NCBI GenBank assembly: GCA_020746875.1
Contig: JAGTJL010000002.1
Span: 1,798,001-1,862,000, forward strand
Direction: 5' to 3'
DNA from: Rhexocercosporidium sp. MPI-PUGE-AT-0058
Lineage: Eukaryota > Ascomycota > Leotiomycetes > Helotiales
Length of the DNA: 64,000 bases
Positions 1-11,094 of the stretch are shown one piece after another. Under the pieces are notes generated by a model that saw only the letters and a list, made by a program, of their open reading frames with translations, was not told where the DNA came from and made no database searches. The translations under genes and the position numbers were made by a program. Position 1 is the first letter of the stretch, and every line of letters starts with the position of its first letter.

Positions 1-1312
1 GAACTACTGCACAAGGACGGCGGATCTCTACGGGAGTAGGCCTGGTAGCCATAGGCTTGGAGGAGTGGTGTAGGATCGTGGCAGTGTGCAATCTATTCTG
101 TTTGCTGACGCGAGGATTATGAGAGAGGTTGTGATCCAGTAGAGCCTGAAGGATGGAGGTAGGTGTTTGTTGTCACTTTACCTACTAGGCGTATGAAATG
201 TTTGTTACATGAGATTCAGGCTAGATATGTCGGTCGGGCGAGCAGCAGAAATAGGAGCTGGTAGAAGTAAGTATGGCAGTCCCGATCAGACAATCTATAG
301 TACCTCCCTCATCATCTATCAAAATGAAAAGAGGCTTCCGCGAGATCAAATTGCTTCCATGGGTACTCGGGCATCATCACAAGTGAGCTTAACTAGCAAA
401 TGTCTTAAACCTTAAACCTGGACTGTACTACGCCAAAGCTGTCTCCAAATAGTAAAGCTCAGAATCCGTTTGGGCTTATTATGAAATGCACAACTTGACA
501 AGTAATAAGGATGATCAGCCAACCCATGCCATATCATCAGCCCGGACTAGGAAAAGACAAACGGAAAAGGGGGAAGGCCTCAAGGCTTGCAAACAAGTGA
601 GTGATACACCGTGAATTCCAAGGACCAACAGATTGGAACGGGGGCCCACCTGATATGATGAGAAGTGAGCTAATGAGAAAGACGAGAGGCAAAATAACAC
701 AAGAACCACTGAGCCGGTTCGATGTGGATGTGTTTCATGTTATGCACCCTTGTTTCGGGGTGGGATATCAGATGAATTAATGTAGAGCCGAGGTGGTGAT
801 TGACTCCTTCCAGAACCATCCCCCCACCTTTCCCCCCAACTAACTCGTACGGGGGGCAAAGATCAAATATTTTTCGTCTGTGCTAAATGGCCCAGCTTTT
901 ACCAATTATACTAGAAGAAAACGAGTATAAGCGGATTGGGTTATCGGTTCATATTCCTTCCAAAATGGAATCTTCTAGTACTGCGCACAAACGCCCAAAT
1001 ATTTGAGCTTTCGGGCATGTACGAAGCACTTCGCTTCTCTTGTCAATAATAATAGACGATCCAAGGATTGGAATTGCAAGGAGATATCTTCATATCTAAT
1101 GCGATAGGTTGGTTTATGTGCGTTTGCTCAATTGACGATTTCCAGTCATGAGTCTTAAATGTTCTTGAAGATTTCTATGGATTATGCTCAACGCTCGACG
1201 AAGTACGAAGGAGAAGCAAAATATAAACCGACTTGGCCATCCAAAAACTCTGCCATGGTATCAAACGCCGTTCCTCTCCAATCCGTATATAATAATTCCA
1301 CATTGCGCATAT
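1..1312. other. Intergenic region at the window edge, no gene seen
   Basis: Only short open frames without family resemblance or splice context occur here. The part next to 1312 is the 3' side of the minus-strand exchanger gene. Nothing functional is called. Confidence 0.6.
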
Positions 1313-4300
1313 TTACTTTCTCGAAGTGTCGAAGACACCGCTCACTTCAACCACGAGATTCACAACTGTACTTATACTCCAGAGGCCAATCAGGCCCCAA
1401 CCGATTCTTCTGCTCATCACCCATTTGTTTAGCGGGACAACGATCAAGAGGCCGACGAGGGTGATGATCAATGTGGCTGCACTGATCATCAATGTTCCGC
1501 TCACTTCGATCTCGTATGGCTTGTATTGGATTTTCTTCCCCGGATGCTTCGCGTGTTTGTGATTCGCCCCCTTGATTGTCATGTAGATGCCGCTCAAGCC
1601 TATGCCGAGGAGGATGTTGAGCATAGGTCCACCAAAACAGGCTGATAGAGCCATGACAGGATATCCAAGACGGGCAACAGTGATGTCTGCGACCAGGTCA
1701 CCAAGCGAGTTACCCACGGCGAAAATGGTCAATCCTAGAATAGCATCCGAGATTCCAAGAATCACACCAATGGCTTTGAGCACGCCAACAACTTCATTTG
1801 CAATCGTAGATATCCAAGCAATAGCAACGACAAAGCCGAGGAAGCATAGGACGAACCGGTACTTCGGAGGTTTTGTCGGGGACGTTGTAAGTACCAGGAT
1901 TGCAAAAGCAATCAACGACCCCACAAGGGAATAAAGCACTAATTGAACGAGGAGGCGGGTGTTGCCCTCGGCGCTGTTCGCCCAAACGATAATGACCACA
2001 AATAAAGGAGCGGTGAATATTTGGACGGCAACGAGCCAACGATTCCAATCTTGGGAAGAGACCAAAGTTGGGCTGCTCGGAGGATTCTCTAACTGTGATA
2101 TGGAAGATTGCTTGGAATGCATTGGAGCAAGGTGGGAATGGTGATGGAGGTTCTCGGCTGATACAGCGACAGCTGCAGAGCTATGTCCGCTGTAGCCCTG
2201 AACCTGTGGCGACCGTGGTGGATAGCTGTGTGATTCCGTCGCTCGTCGATAACGAATCCATTCTGGCTCATTCTCTAGTGATGGACTGTCTGGTGTCAAG
2301 GGGGGAACAACACTGCTTTGACGTCTTGGTAAGGACGGGGTTCTCTCGTCAAGGGTAGCCACTTCTGCCTCATCGTCCTGAGTTTCGGACTCTACTACTG
2401 GAAGAGTGACAGCCAAAAGGAAGATGCTTGGTGCCGATATCAATCCGACGAATTTGTCCCATATAGACTTCTCTCGCCATGTGTAGAGTGTAGGGAAAAG
2501 TGTGGATCCCAGTATACGGGGGCTTGGAAGATATCGGTAAGGCCACCACCATATCGGCCTTTCCTGAAACTCCATGTCGTGGCTGCCGTATACCGATTCG
2601 GATGTCATTTCTGGCTCTGGAAGCATAATACTTGGGGCTTTCGAACTGATCGCTGACATTGGCGCAGGAGAATCAGTATAAGCCGGAAATTGAATGATTG
2701 GTGAGAGAGTTCGCGTATGGGAGCTCTCTCTTGATGAAGAGCCAGGAATCTGAAGCCGGGGTCGTTGAGCAGCTCTAGATCTCATCTTCGGGGAATCGTG
2801 CGTAGAGTCTCGCTCTACTTCATGATCTTTGAAGTAGTCTGTCCGTAAGTGTCTTGCCCCTGGGAAACCTTCTTCTGGAGGTGCAAGTGTACCACGTTTC
2901 GACCGTTCCTGAGAAGGGGAAGGACTAGCATCTCGGGACTCATTTATAGAGGGTGGAGGAGAGATTGAAAAGGTTGGTGAGGCCGGAGGCCGACCTTGAA
3001 TAGATGGGGAGCTATGAATGGACCCTGGCAAAGGGACTTGCAGATTTTGTGGAAAGGTGGGTGTTGCAGCAACGACTCCAATATGCGGTATTGTTGCGAC
3101 ACTGAAAGCAGCAGGGTCGGTTGCTTTGGCGCTCGCAGCATCGTTGAGCGATACAGCTCTCGTCCTGATAGTAGGCGGCCCAAGCCTCGAAGAGTCGTTT
3201 CCATTTGATCCTGGCATAAGCTCCGAATCAGGGATATCTGTGTAGTGTTCTTGTGACACTCCTGTGCCATCAACCTGGGTCACAAAGCCTGATGTAGGAT
3301 CATCCGAATATCTGCGTAGATGAATTGGCCTTGCATTTGACCCTCGAGCCTTCTGCAATGACGAAAGAACCGATCTGAACTCCAAGGCACCCACCAGACT
3401 TGGGCGGATAGGAGTAATCGTATTCCTACGACTTCCTGCTGGCCTGGTGACTCGCATGCTGCTTGCCATTTCCGCGGCGAGGTGCATTCCCTCATCTCCA
3501 TCTTCATCGCTCTCGTCGTTCAAGTGAGCTGGACTCGCAGCTCTTTCCAGAGCAGCGAAATCTTCAGTGTCTCTGTATCTGGCCGTCCCTGCTGGTGCGT
3601 CTTCATCGTCATCATTTTCTTCGCTAACCTCTATCTCCTCATTTGCCATAGCGAAATACTGCCCACGGGCAGCAGCTTCCCTTTCCCGGTGTCTCCTTTT
3701 CCGTCCGAGGTACCAGTGCCAAACTACCACCACTACCACATAGAAGACGTAGAATCCTACCATGACGCAGCATTCCCATAAATGCAATGCTCCGTCGGCC
3801 AAGAACACCATACTAAAGCTCGCAGCAACAATGAAAAATCCAACATCTCTCACAAATGTTTTCTTTCCAACCTTGAATTCCCGTACTAATGCCATGGACC
3901 CCGCCACAACCGCGGTAATGAATCCAGCTGCACCGATCAATTCTCCCACAGCCAAACTCCCACTATGCGAGCTCATTGCGGCAAAGGTAGAGAACACATC
4001 TGGGCTTCCGTTGCCAAAGGCTAGAAATGTTACTCCCGCCATGCTCTCGCTCATGCCTAGTATCGACGCAATGGTGCTCAGGTTGATGCAGAAGAAGTCC
4101 GAGGCAGCGATGCCAATCGTCGTAAACAGTAGGGCAAGCCATAGCGAGAGGATTACGAAGGCAAGTGGTTGTGCCTTTTGGAGTCCGCAGTAGTATAGTG
4201 ACAGGTAGGAGAAGAGGCCTGCTTCTTCGTCGGGGCAGTTTGCTTTTATGAATGCGCATTTATCCTCCGCATGATGAACCAGGCGACACTGTGAGGGTCG

Positions 4301-4599
4301 AAGAATATCAGTCTGGAGCTCTAATAGCGAAGGGATCCTAAGAAAACAAAGATCTGACCTACCTCTTCGTCTCTCTTCACAAGTCGGTTGACATCCAGCT
4401 GCTCCAGAGCTCTTCTTTGCGCCAGCCCATACTGAGCGCCATGTCGGTATCTGGCAGACTGTTCTGCAACGAGACTGATGACAGCCAACAGGGACAAGCA
4501 GAGCACAGTAATGTAGAATGCACGGAATCTAAACCTCCTGGGCGATCGCGCTGTGCGCTTCGGCACTGCCTTGGGAGATTGTTGTCGCATGTTCCCCAA
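1313..4599 (-). CDS. Sodium/calcium exchanger family membrane protein (NCX/CCX type)
   Basis: This is a cation/Ca2+ exchanger of the CaCA superfamily, in the fungal group that includes yeast YDL206W. It is expected to swap Ca2+ or other cations for Na+/H+ across an internal membrane. The model has two exons, 4599..4363 and 4288..1313, giving 1070 residues. The 74-nt intron joins in phase 0 and restores a CRLVHHAEDKC segment before PDEEAGLFSYL. An N-terminal hydrophobic helix lies near residues 28-44. The first alpha repeat carries GNGSPDVF (about 171) and the second carries GNSLGD (about 938); these are the ion-binding signatures. A very long hydrophilic Ser/Pro-rich loop (roughly residues 280-720) separates the two membrane halves and is probably regulatory. 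The start is the first ATG of exon 1. It is transcribed away from the condensin gene. Family call is firm; transported ion and membrane are inferred. Confidence 0.92.
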
Positions 4600-4989
4600 G
4601 CATTATAACCTGGGATGCATCGGAGTGCGGGTTGGGTGGTGCGATGCGATTGTTGCCGAGAGAATTGGAGGAGGACAAGGAGATAGAAATCGAGGTGGCG
4701 GCGAAGGTCGAGGAAGATGTGGTAGTAGTAGTAGAAGTAGTGGAAGTGGAGTTGGAAGTGGGAATGGGAATGCGAATGGGAATGGGCCGAGGGGGTTGAT
4801 GGGCATGAGAATCAAGCATTGGGTCGTCTCGTCCAAGGCACGGCAAGAGAGGTGAAGCAGACCAGATAGAGGCGAGGCGAGGCGATGACGCTGCTGGCTG
4901 GCTGGGCCTTTAGTTCCGCCGCTGCCCTGAATCCAATTGGACTCCGATCTGCGTTGTCGCAATGCGGAAGCTGGGAAGCTGTGCTATAA

Positions 4990-5033
4990 TACTGTACTGT
5001 AGAGTACTGTACTATAGTATGTACAGTACAGTA
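4990..5033. repeat. Perfect 12-bp inverted repeat, TACTGTACTGTA arms
   Basis: TACTGTACTGTA at 4990-5001 is matched by its exact reverse complement at 5022-5033, with a 20-nt spacer that itself repeats the TACTGTAC theme. It could form a cruciform or bind a dimeric factor. It lies in a shared promoter; function is not known. Confidence 0.85.
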
Positions 5034-5479
5034 GAGGGCCCCCCGCTAAGATAAGCAGGCAGGCAGCGACAAGGAGATAAGGATGGATGAAGGCCAACCA
5101 AGACCAAAGAATAACCAATGGAGACTTGAAGCTGTCCAAGCCCAGGGGGGAATATTTCGAGAAGTGTAAACACAAGTACAGTACATAGGTATGTAACATT
5201 GTGAAGTCTCAACAGATTATCAAGAGACGGCTTAACTATTATTCCTTTCTTTTTCACTTTTGTTTATTGATTTATGATCGCATTATGGTACATAAGGGCG
5301 TTGATGTATCATGGGCCAAGTTAGTGTGGGGGACGGTACAGTACGACAGCCGCGACTCTCCGCCATGTTGTGCGTGCTGCGGTGCGGGTTGCTGGGCGTG
5401 CCTGTAAACAAGGCGCGTTACCTCCACCAAAGTAAACATCGCGATTTCAAGATCCTCCATTTCTTTCGGAACAACGACA

Positions 5480-5502
5480 ACACCACACCACACCACACCA
5501 CA
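5480..5502 (+). repeat. CACCA pentanucleotide tract in the condensin 5' leader
   Basis: Four to five CACCA units end about 17 bases before the condensin start codon at 5519. It is a short microsatellite and may be polymorphic in length. Confidence 0.8.
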
Positions 5503-5518
5503 ACACGACGGATGCACT

Positions 5519-8500
5519 ATGCCTCGAGTTGCGCAAAATCCCCGCGGAGCCAGCAATGGCAGAGTGGCCTCTGGCTCCATTGCTGCATCTCCATTTAAAT
5601 CGCCCGTCAAGTACGAATCCCCATCCGTCTCGCTGTATCCGCCCCCTTGTTCTAACATGATTCAGAATTCCCCTCAACGACGATGCGCAAGAGAAGGCAA
5701 AACGTCTGCAATCGCGACATGCGCTCCATGATATACAGATGAATCAGATCAAGGCTGCGGCGTCTCCAATGCGCAAGTTGGCCAACTTCGAACGAGCTGG
5801 CAGCTCCTCACCTTCGTCCAACCCAAAAACACCACGGCGGACACTGGGAAAGGAGAATGATCTGGACGGAGGAGTAATGATGGTCGGTGGGACAGCTGTC
5901 ACGCCCATGAAGCGGGTACCGCTTCTGGCCAACTTCGAGGAGTGGATGAAAATGGCTACGGACAACAAAATCAATGCAGCCAATTCGTGGAACTTCGCCC
6001 TGATCGACTACTTCCACGATATGTCACTACTGAAGGAAGGAGATGGCGTCAACTTTCAGAAAGCCAGCTGTACCCTGGACGGTTGTGTGAAAATCTATAC
6101 CAGCAGAGTCGACAGTGTGGCAACGGAGACTGGAAAACTTCTCAGCGGCTTAGCAGACAGCGGAAACAGCAAGAAGAAGAAGAGCGAAAGCGAGGAGGGC
6201 GAAGAGAGCGAGGAAGAGGTGGAGGATGAAGATGGAGTTGTCAGGAAGAAGCCAAAGAAGCGGGTGAGTGGACAACATTTCTCTATGCTGGTTTGATTTC
6301 GACGCACTTGCGAATACGTTGCACTTCTTCTTCTACTGCTGGGGCAAATGACACTTGGATTGCAAGCGCAATTCTATGTCGAACGTCTCACCACATTCCT
6401 GGATCTGCGCGGCTTTTCCATCCACTTTGGCAGACAGCTTCACGGACATTCGAGCATCACCACTTCTTTGAACAGGACATGGAGCTGAATAAGAGCTGTC
6501 CTGTCACATACGACCATAGACTGAGAGAAGTTGGGCATCCCGTCCGCTCTGCCATACACAAGCCTCAGATCGGCAGATTAGTAGTTGGGTGGGTGACCAC
6601 CAGCGAATACCTGCTGTTGTATGTTTTTTTTTTCTTGGTTCATTTGGGGAACATTTGAGGAAGTCTCCTTTGTGGTGATACTGCTACTGCATGGAAGGAG
6701 TTCGTGGTTACGATGGATGAACGAGGCCGGGCCGATTTCGTGACCGGTGAAGCGACTGTTTTTGGGTGCCCAAAGCGCTCGCTTCATCGGAGACGAATTT
6801 GAACAGCCTCGGAAAGTGCATCGTTTGATATCTGTGCTGTGGCCATTGTATTTTTGCGAGTCCCCCTACCCCCTTCCTTCTTTTGCCAGTGGAAAGGATG
6901 GATTTTAGCATCTTCCACATTGTTTGCTGGAAGTCGAAGCCGGAGGCCGGGGGCCAGGCGGCAACGGTGGATTCTTATCAAACACACCTGATTCGAACGG
7001 TAAACCGCATCAGCCAGTTGGGCATGCCCAAGCTTTTGTTCCTGTTACTAAGCGAAACGGTCATCGAACGAAGTCTCTTCAGCGCCTGCTTTCTTGATGC
7101 TTTTATGTGCTCACATAGGCCATCCCCTCTCATCCAAGTAGGACTGTCCGGAATGGTGTAGTGGCTAGCATTTCTGCCTCTCAAGATCTGCTGATACAGC
7201 AGGAAATCTGATCGCAGGAGACCGGGGTTCAATTCCCCGTTCCGGAATATCTTTTTGAATTTTTGGCTTCACAGTAGACAGTCAAGCGATCAGTTGGGAC
7301 AGTCCGTCATATCAACGCTATTCATGAGTTTCGTACATGTTACTAGATACTGAATGTGCTGAAAGTCAGCCTTTCTTTTGTCTTTTGATTTTTGCCGGTT
7401 CAAAGCTCTAGGTATGACAGAGTGGACGGGATGCCCATTTCTCTTTGGTCTAGGACTCCGCAGTAGCGTAGAAGTCTCTCTTCCTTTTGCCGATCGAGAG
7501 CGTGGTTGGTGCATGGGGAGTCGGCTGGATGCCCGATTTTCCACTGTCCCACACAAATTTTTTCAGTGACCTGTTGCTGCGCCACCCTACACCGTCGGAA
7601 TTTCGGAACTTGGACAACCTTTCGGTCTTCGTGCCAACATATACCCACATAAGGGTTGTTGGGCATATCAAGCAGCTTCAAAGCTACATCTTTGATGGTC
7701 TAACGGTCATGATTTCCGCTTGTCACTCAAGACAAGTCGCGGGAGATCGGGGTTCGACTCCCCGTCAGAGAGCTTCTCTAGAGTTCATGTCCCCGAGTAC
7801 GCTCGGATACACTTCTATCTTTTTTTGTTCAAATTTTTTTTTCAACATCACCCAGATCGATTACTAGGGGATGTTTTTGCTTAAAAGCTTGCAGCTTTTA
7901 GCCCCTTCTTTTTTCGTTTTCCCAGCTTCTGCTTCCTACGCCTTTTGGGGGCGGATATGCCTCGTCTAAAGCGCAGCCGAAATATTTACTGACTCAACCA
8001 GGCCCAGCGCTCTTCAGAAGCAACTCTAGCAAGTTCATTCGCTGCTCTGCAATTGAAAAAGTTCGAACTTGAATTCTCTGTCGATCCACTATTCAAGAAA
8101 GCCTCGGCGGATTTCGACGAAGGAGGTGCCAAAGGTCTACTCCTCAATCATTTAGCAATCGACTCGCAAGGTCGTATTGTGTTCGATAGCAGTGACGATG
8201 CTGGCGACGCTTCTGGTGAGGGCCAAGGGAGACAAAGAAAGGGCGCCGTTCTCGAGGAGGAGGAGGAAACCGAACCCGATTCGATGATCGACACCACTAC
8301 AAAAGATCCTGAAGAGGATGAAGAGGATCTCGAAATCGATATCGGAGCTCTCGGTGCCAAATTCTTTCCAACTTTGGATATCTTGGATGGACAAGATATC
8401 TGCCCATCGCTGAAGAACTTCGACTTGGGAGATCCCTCTGGCACCATGGACATTCCATTCCTGAAAGCTCCAGAAGACTGGAGAGAGAAAGACAAACCTG

Positions 8501-9941
8501 TCGAAACTGCTGTTGGCGACAAATCAGGAATCTTCCTCGATGATGATAACCCAATCGGCTTTGATGATGACGAAGATGGATTGCTTGGGAGCTTTGACAT
8601 CCCTGCTGATGCTGGATTTGGTGAGGGTGGTGAGGCTTGGGCTCGAGACGCTGCGATCGAAACCCGAATGCGTGTGCATGATGGAGGCTTCGACAATGAT
8701 GGTATGGGCGGTGCGGATGGCGAAGATGGAGAAAGCGCAGGAGCCGGTGCTTTCGATCCAGAAACTGGCGAGTACATTGTATCTTTGGATCACGGCTCAA
8801 AGATACAGCAGGGCGGCCATGACGATATCTTGAGTTACTTCGATGAGGCACTTCAGAAGAACTGGGCTGGACCAGAGCATTGGAGAATTCGGAAGATCAA
8901 GGACATCAACAAGCCAGCTTCAGCCACCAAAGTACGGAAGGAGAAGGAACTTTTCGAAATCGATTTCCTCTCTCCTCTCTCTGCAAGCCTAGCAGAGACC
9001 ATATACACCCCAGCCTCTTCCAATAACGTCATCTCTCTACCCAAGAAAGACTGGAAATCCAAGACTAGGAATCTTCTCCCAGATGACAAGCACTTCAACT
9101 CCAAGCAACTACTCCGACTCTTCTTGAAGCCCAAGGCCCGCATGGGTAATCGCAGATCTGGTCTCGGGATGAAGACTACCGGCTTCGGTCAGCGGAAGGA
9201 AGAAGAGGCTCCTGAGGGTGAAATGGATGAAGCCTTCTGGGCACAGAATGAAGGGCCTGCTGGAGCTGATGATGCGCTTCAGGGTGATTACGATGCGAAC
9301 TTCTTCCAAGATGATGGTTTACCCATGCCTGGAGGAATTGATGATGATGATGACATTGAATTCGCTGATGCTCGAGACCACTTCTCACCAGGTGCCGAGG
9401 AGCGTGGAGAGGGTGGTATGGCAGGTATCAACAACGTGCTGAATGGTGGCATGACTCAACTTCCCGAGGGAGAAGAAGGCGCTTTCGGAACCCAACTCGT
9501 CACCCAAAGTAGAAGAATGAGACCGGAGTATGTACAGTATGCTCGTGTCGCGAAGAAAGTCGACGTGAGAAGATTGAAGGAAGAGCTGTGGAAAGGTATG
9601 GGTATTGAGGCACTTGACCTTGTAAGTTGCATCCCTGATACTGCTGCTGGATGTCTTCTAACGCTTTGCAGAACCTGCCAACCCAGGCACCTGGACGATT
9701 ACCTACACCTCAACCTGAGCCAAAGAAGGGAGAAGACGGCAGTTTGAAATTCACATCAGTGATGCAGAATTTGCAAAGCGTCTACCCAAAGCAAGCTATG
9801 AATGATATCTCGACCAGTTATTGTTTCATTTGCTTGCTGCATCTGGCTAACGAGAAGGGTTTGGTGATTGAGAAGCAAGAGGGTCTCATGGAGTTAGATA
9901 TTAGGAAAGATCCCACTGCAGAGATCACTGTTGGTGGATGA
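5519..9941 (+). CDS. brn1: Condensin complex subunit 2 (CAP-H/Brn1, barren family)
   Basis: This is the kleisin subunit of condensin, which bridges the SMC2/SMC4 heads and is needed for mitotic chromosome condensation. Exons are 5519..5610, 5666..6263, 8002..9621 and 9672..9941, giving 859 residues, close to the usual size. All junctions are in frame and rebuild family blocks: PLNDDAQEKAKRLQSRHAL near the N-terminus, PLLANFEEWMKMATDNKINA (about 90-110), the exon 2/3 join KKR-AQRSSEATLASSF leading to LKKFELEFSVDPLFKKAS, and a C-terminal winged-helix block with DISTSYCFICLLHLANEKGL. Acidic Asp/Glu-rich stretches fill the middle. Intron 1 is 55 nt and intron 3 is 50 nt, but intron 2 is 1738 nt (GTGAGT..TACTGAC..CAG) and carries two tRNA genes on the same strand. 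Confidence 0.95.
7147..7247 (+). tRNA. tRNA-Glu (anticodon CTC) with a 29-nt intron
   Basis: The 7-bp acceptor stem TCCGGAA pairs with TTCCGGA (7240-7246), followed by discriminator A. A D-arm with TGGTGTAGTGGCTAGCA and a T-arm with CCGGGGTTCAATTCCCCG are present. The anticodon loop reads CTCTCA then the intron then C, giving anticodon CTC. Removing 29 nt after position 37 leaves 72 nt, the normal size. A run of five T at 7252-7256 follows as Pol III terminator. Confidence 0.93.
7252..7256 (+). terminator. Pol III T-run after tRNA-Glu
   Basis: Five T residues start five bases after the mature 3' end, and a second T5 run follows at 7260-7264. This is the usual RNA polymerase III stop signal. 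Confidence 0.7.
7689..7772 (+). tRNA. tRNA-Asp (anticodon GTC) with a 12-nt intron
   Basis: The acceptor stem TCTTTGA pairs with TCAGAGA (7765-7771) with one G-T wobble, then discriminator G. The D-arm is TGGTCTAACGGTCATGA and the T-arm is TCGGGGTTCGACTCCCCG. The anticodon stem CCGC/GCGG encloses a loop TTGTCAC, giving GTC (Asp). A 12-nt insert after position 37 brings the gene to 84 nt; without it the tRNA is 72 nt. It is on the same strand as its condensin host gene. Confidence 0.9.
7820..7826 (+). terminator. Likely Pol III T-run after tRNA-Asp
   Basis: Seven T residues lie about 48 bases past the mature 3' end, and a longer T9 run follows at 7834-7842. No closer run of four or more T is seen, so the primary transcript should have a long trailer. 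Confidence 0.55.
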
Positions 9942-10355
9942 ATTTATGAGAATCTGGGAGTATCATGTATCTTATGGGCTTTGTCTTTGTGGCGTTGGAG
10001 GGTGAGGCTGCATGTCATGAATGAAGAATAATGCATTGACGTATTTGCTTGTCGTGACAAAGTGATGTACGTACGAACTTTTGCCAAGTCATACGTGATG
10101 TAACTATGCATAGAGTATCTTCGCATGAATAGGAAATGTGGTCCTAATGTGTTGCTTTGCAATCCTTCATCTCTCGCAGATTCCTGAACCTGATCGCCTG
10201 GTGACTTTCGAGCTCTTGAGCGGAGCTTTTGACAAGGCTGAATTCCTTGGCGCGGTTTGCTCATCCCTACTTTAACTGCCGCGAAAGAGCAAGTTGAGCA
10301 ACACATCCACCATATCCTCCAGCCACAAGATCGCCCTTTAAATAACGCGCTCATC
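9942..10355. other. Short intergenic spacer between condensin and THOC5-like genes
   Basis: This holds the condensin 3' end and the promoter of the next gene. The frame of the next gene stays open upstream to about 10257, but without an ATG. Nothing else is seen. Confidence 0.6.
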
Positions 10356-11094
10356 ATGGCAATCAAAGACATCGTCACCGATCCAGGTCTCAAAGCTGCC
10401 CTGGAAACATCTGCGCAAGCTCGGGAGCAAGCTGTCGCACTCCTCGACTTCGTCTCCAACCAGCCCGCGACATCCACGCCCTCCGATGAATTCCAGATCC
10501 AGGTCTCCAAGCAGCAGAAGCTCCTCCTTACCTACCTCGCGCAACTACGAGGCCTCCACCGCGATGCGCATATGGCTGCTCGAGAGACCAAGGCCGTGAC
10601 GGCGGAAGCGCGCCAAGAGGTCGATAAGCTACATCTCCAACTCCAGAACCTATACTATGAGCAACGACATCTTCAAGGAGAGATCGCTGCCTGTGAATCC
10701 TTTGAGTATGCTACCTAGTTCGGCCCAATGATTCTGCAAAAGCTAATTATCTACGTAGTCACAAATACACTCAACTCCCTCTCATTCCAGTCGAACAATT
10801 CCTCGCCGAACACCCAGAACACGCTGACGCCGACGAGAATGCGCTCATGACCGCACGTATCGACCACGAACATGCCGAGCGCGAAGCCTTGGAAAGTCAG
10901 AGACAGGGTCTGCTAAAGAAGAAATTAGGCCTTGTTGCGGAGAATAAGAAGCGCAAGGATGATTTGGCTGCTCTGGACAAAGACTTGGAGACGTTCATTG
11001 ATGTATGTATGGCCTTTCATCATCTCGAGACAATGCTAATGTTCTTCTATAGGCGGCGAAACCAATCATCACCACTTTTGAGAAGGTCAACTGA
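10356..11094 (+). CDS. THO complex subunit 5-like protein (THOC5/Fms-interacting family)
   Basis: This is a predicted member of the THOC5 family, which in other eukaryotes belongs to the THO/TREX complex coupling transcription to nuclear mRNA export. Exons 10356..10705, 10759..11002 and 11053..11094 encode 211 residues, mostly helical and probably coiled coil. Family landmarks are the block LQLQNLYYEQRHLQGEIAAC followed across intron 1 by HKYTQLPLIPVEQFL, then a charged coiled coil with KKKLGLVAENKKRKDDL and a short tail ending KPIITTFEKVN. It is far shorter than animal THOC5, consistent with short filamentous-fungal versions that keep only the N-terminal part. The ATG at 10356 is the first in frame. 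Both introns are about 50 nt. Confidence 0.82.

Larger units (their letters stand above)
4600..5518. promoter_or_regulatory. Divergent promoter between exchanger and condensin genes
   Basis: The 919-bp region separates two start codons facing away from each other, so it must hold both promoters. Near the exchanger it contains purine-rich GTA/GGAAT low-complexity tracts (about 4720-4790). A perfect 12-bp inverted repeat lies at 4990-5033. A CACCA pentamer tract (5480-5502) sits directly upstream of the condensin ATG. Open frames of up to 119 codons over the low-complexity tracts look spurious. Confidence 0.6.
6264..8001 (+). other. 1.74-kb intron of the condensin gene hosting two tRNA genes
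   Basis: The intron begins GTGAGT at 6264, ends CAG at 8001, and has a TACTGAC branch-like site just upstream of the acceptor. It is roughly 20-30 times longer than typical introns in this window. Besides the two tRNA genes it holds only short open frames, T-runs and one small hairpin (7882-7900); no further exon is evident. Confidence 0.85.

Noticed and set aside
4529..4962. Overlapping open frames of 100-119 codons on both strands in the exchanger promoter
   Set aside because: They translate a simple GGAAT/GTA repeat tract and overlap the exchanger start on the other strand.
8148..8777. Minus-strand open frame of 209 codons opposite the condensin gene
   Set aside because: It is the antisense shadow of the Asp/Glu-rich condensin exon, giving Ser/Pro-rich sequence without domain features.
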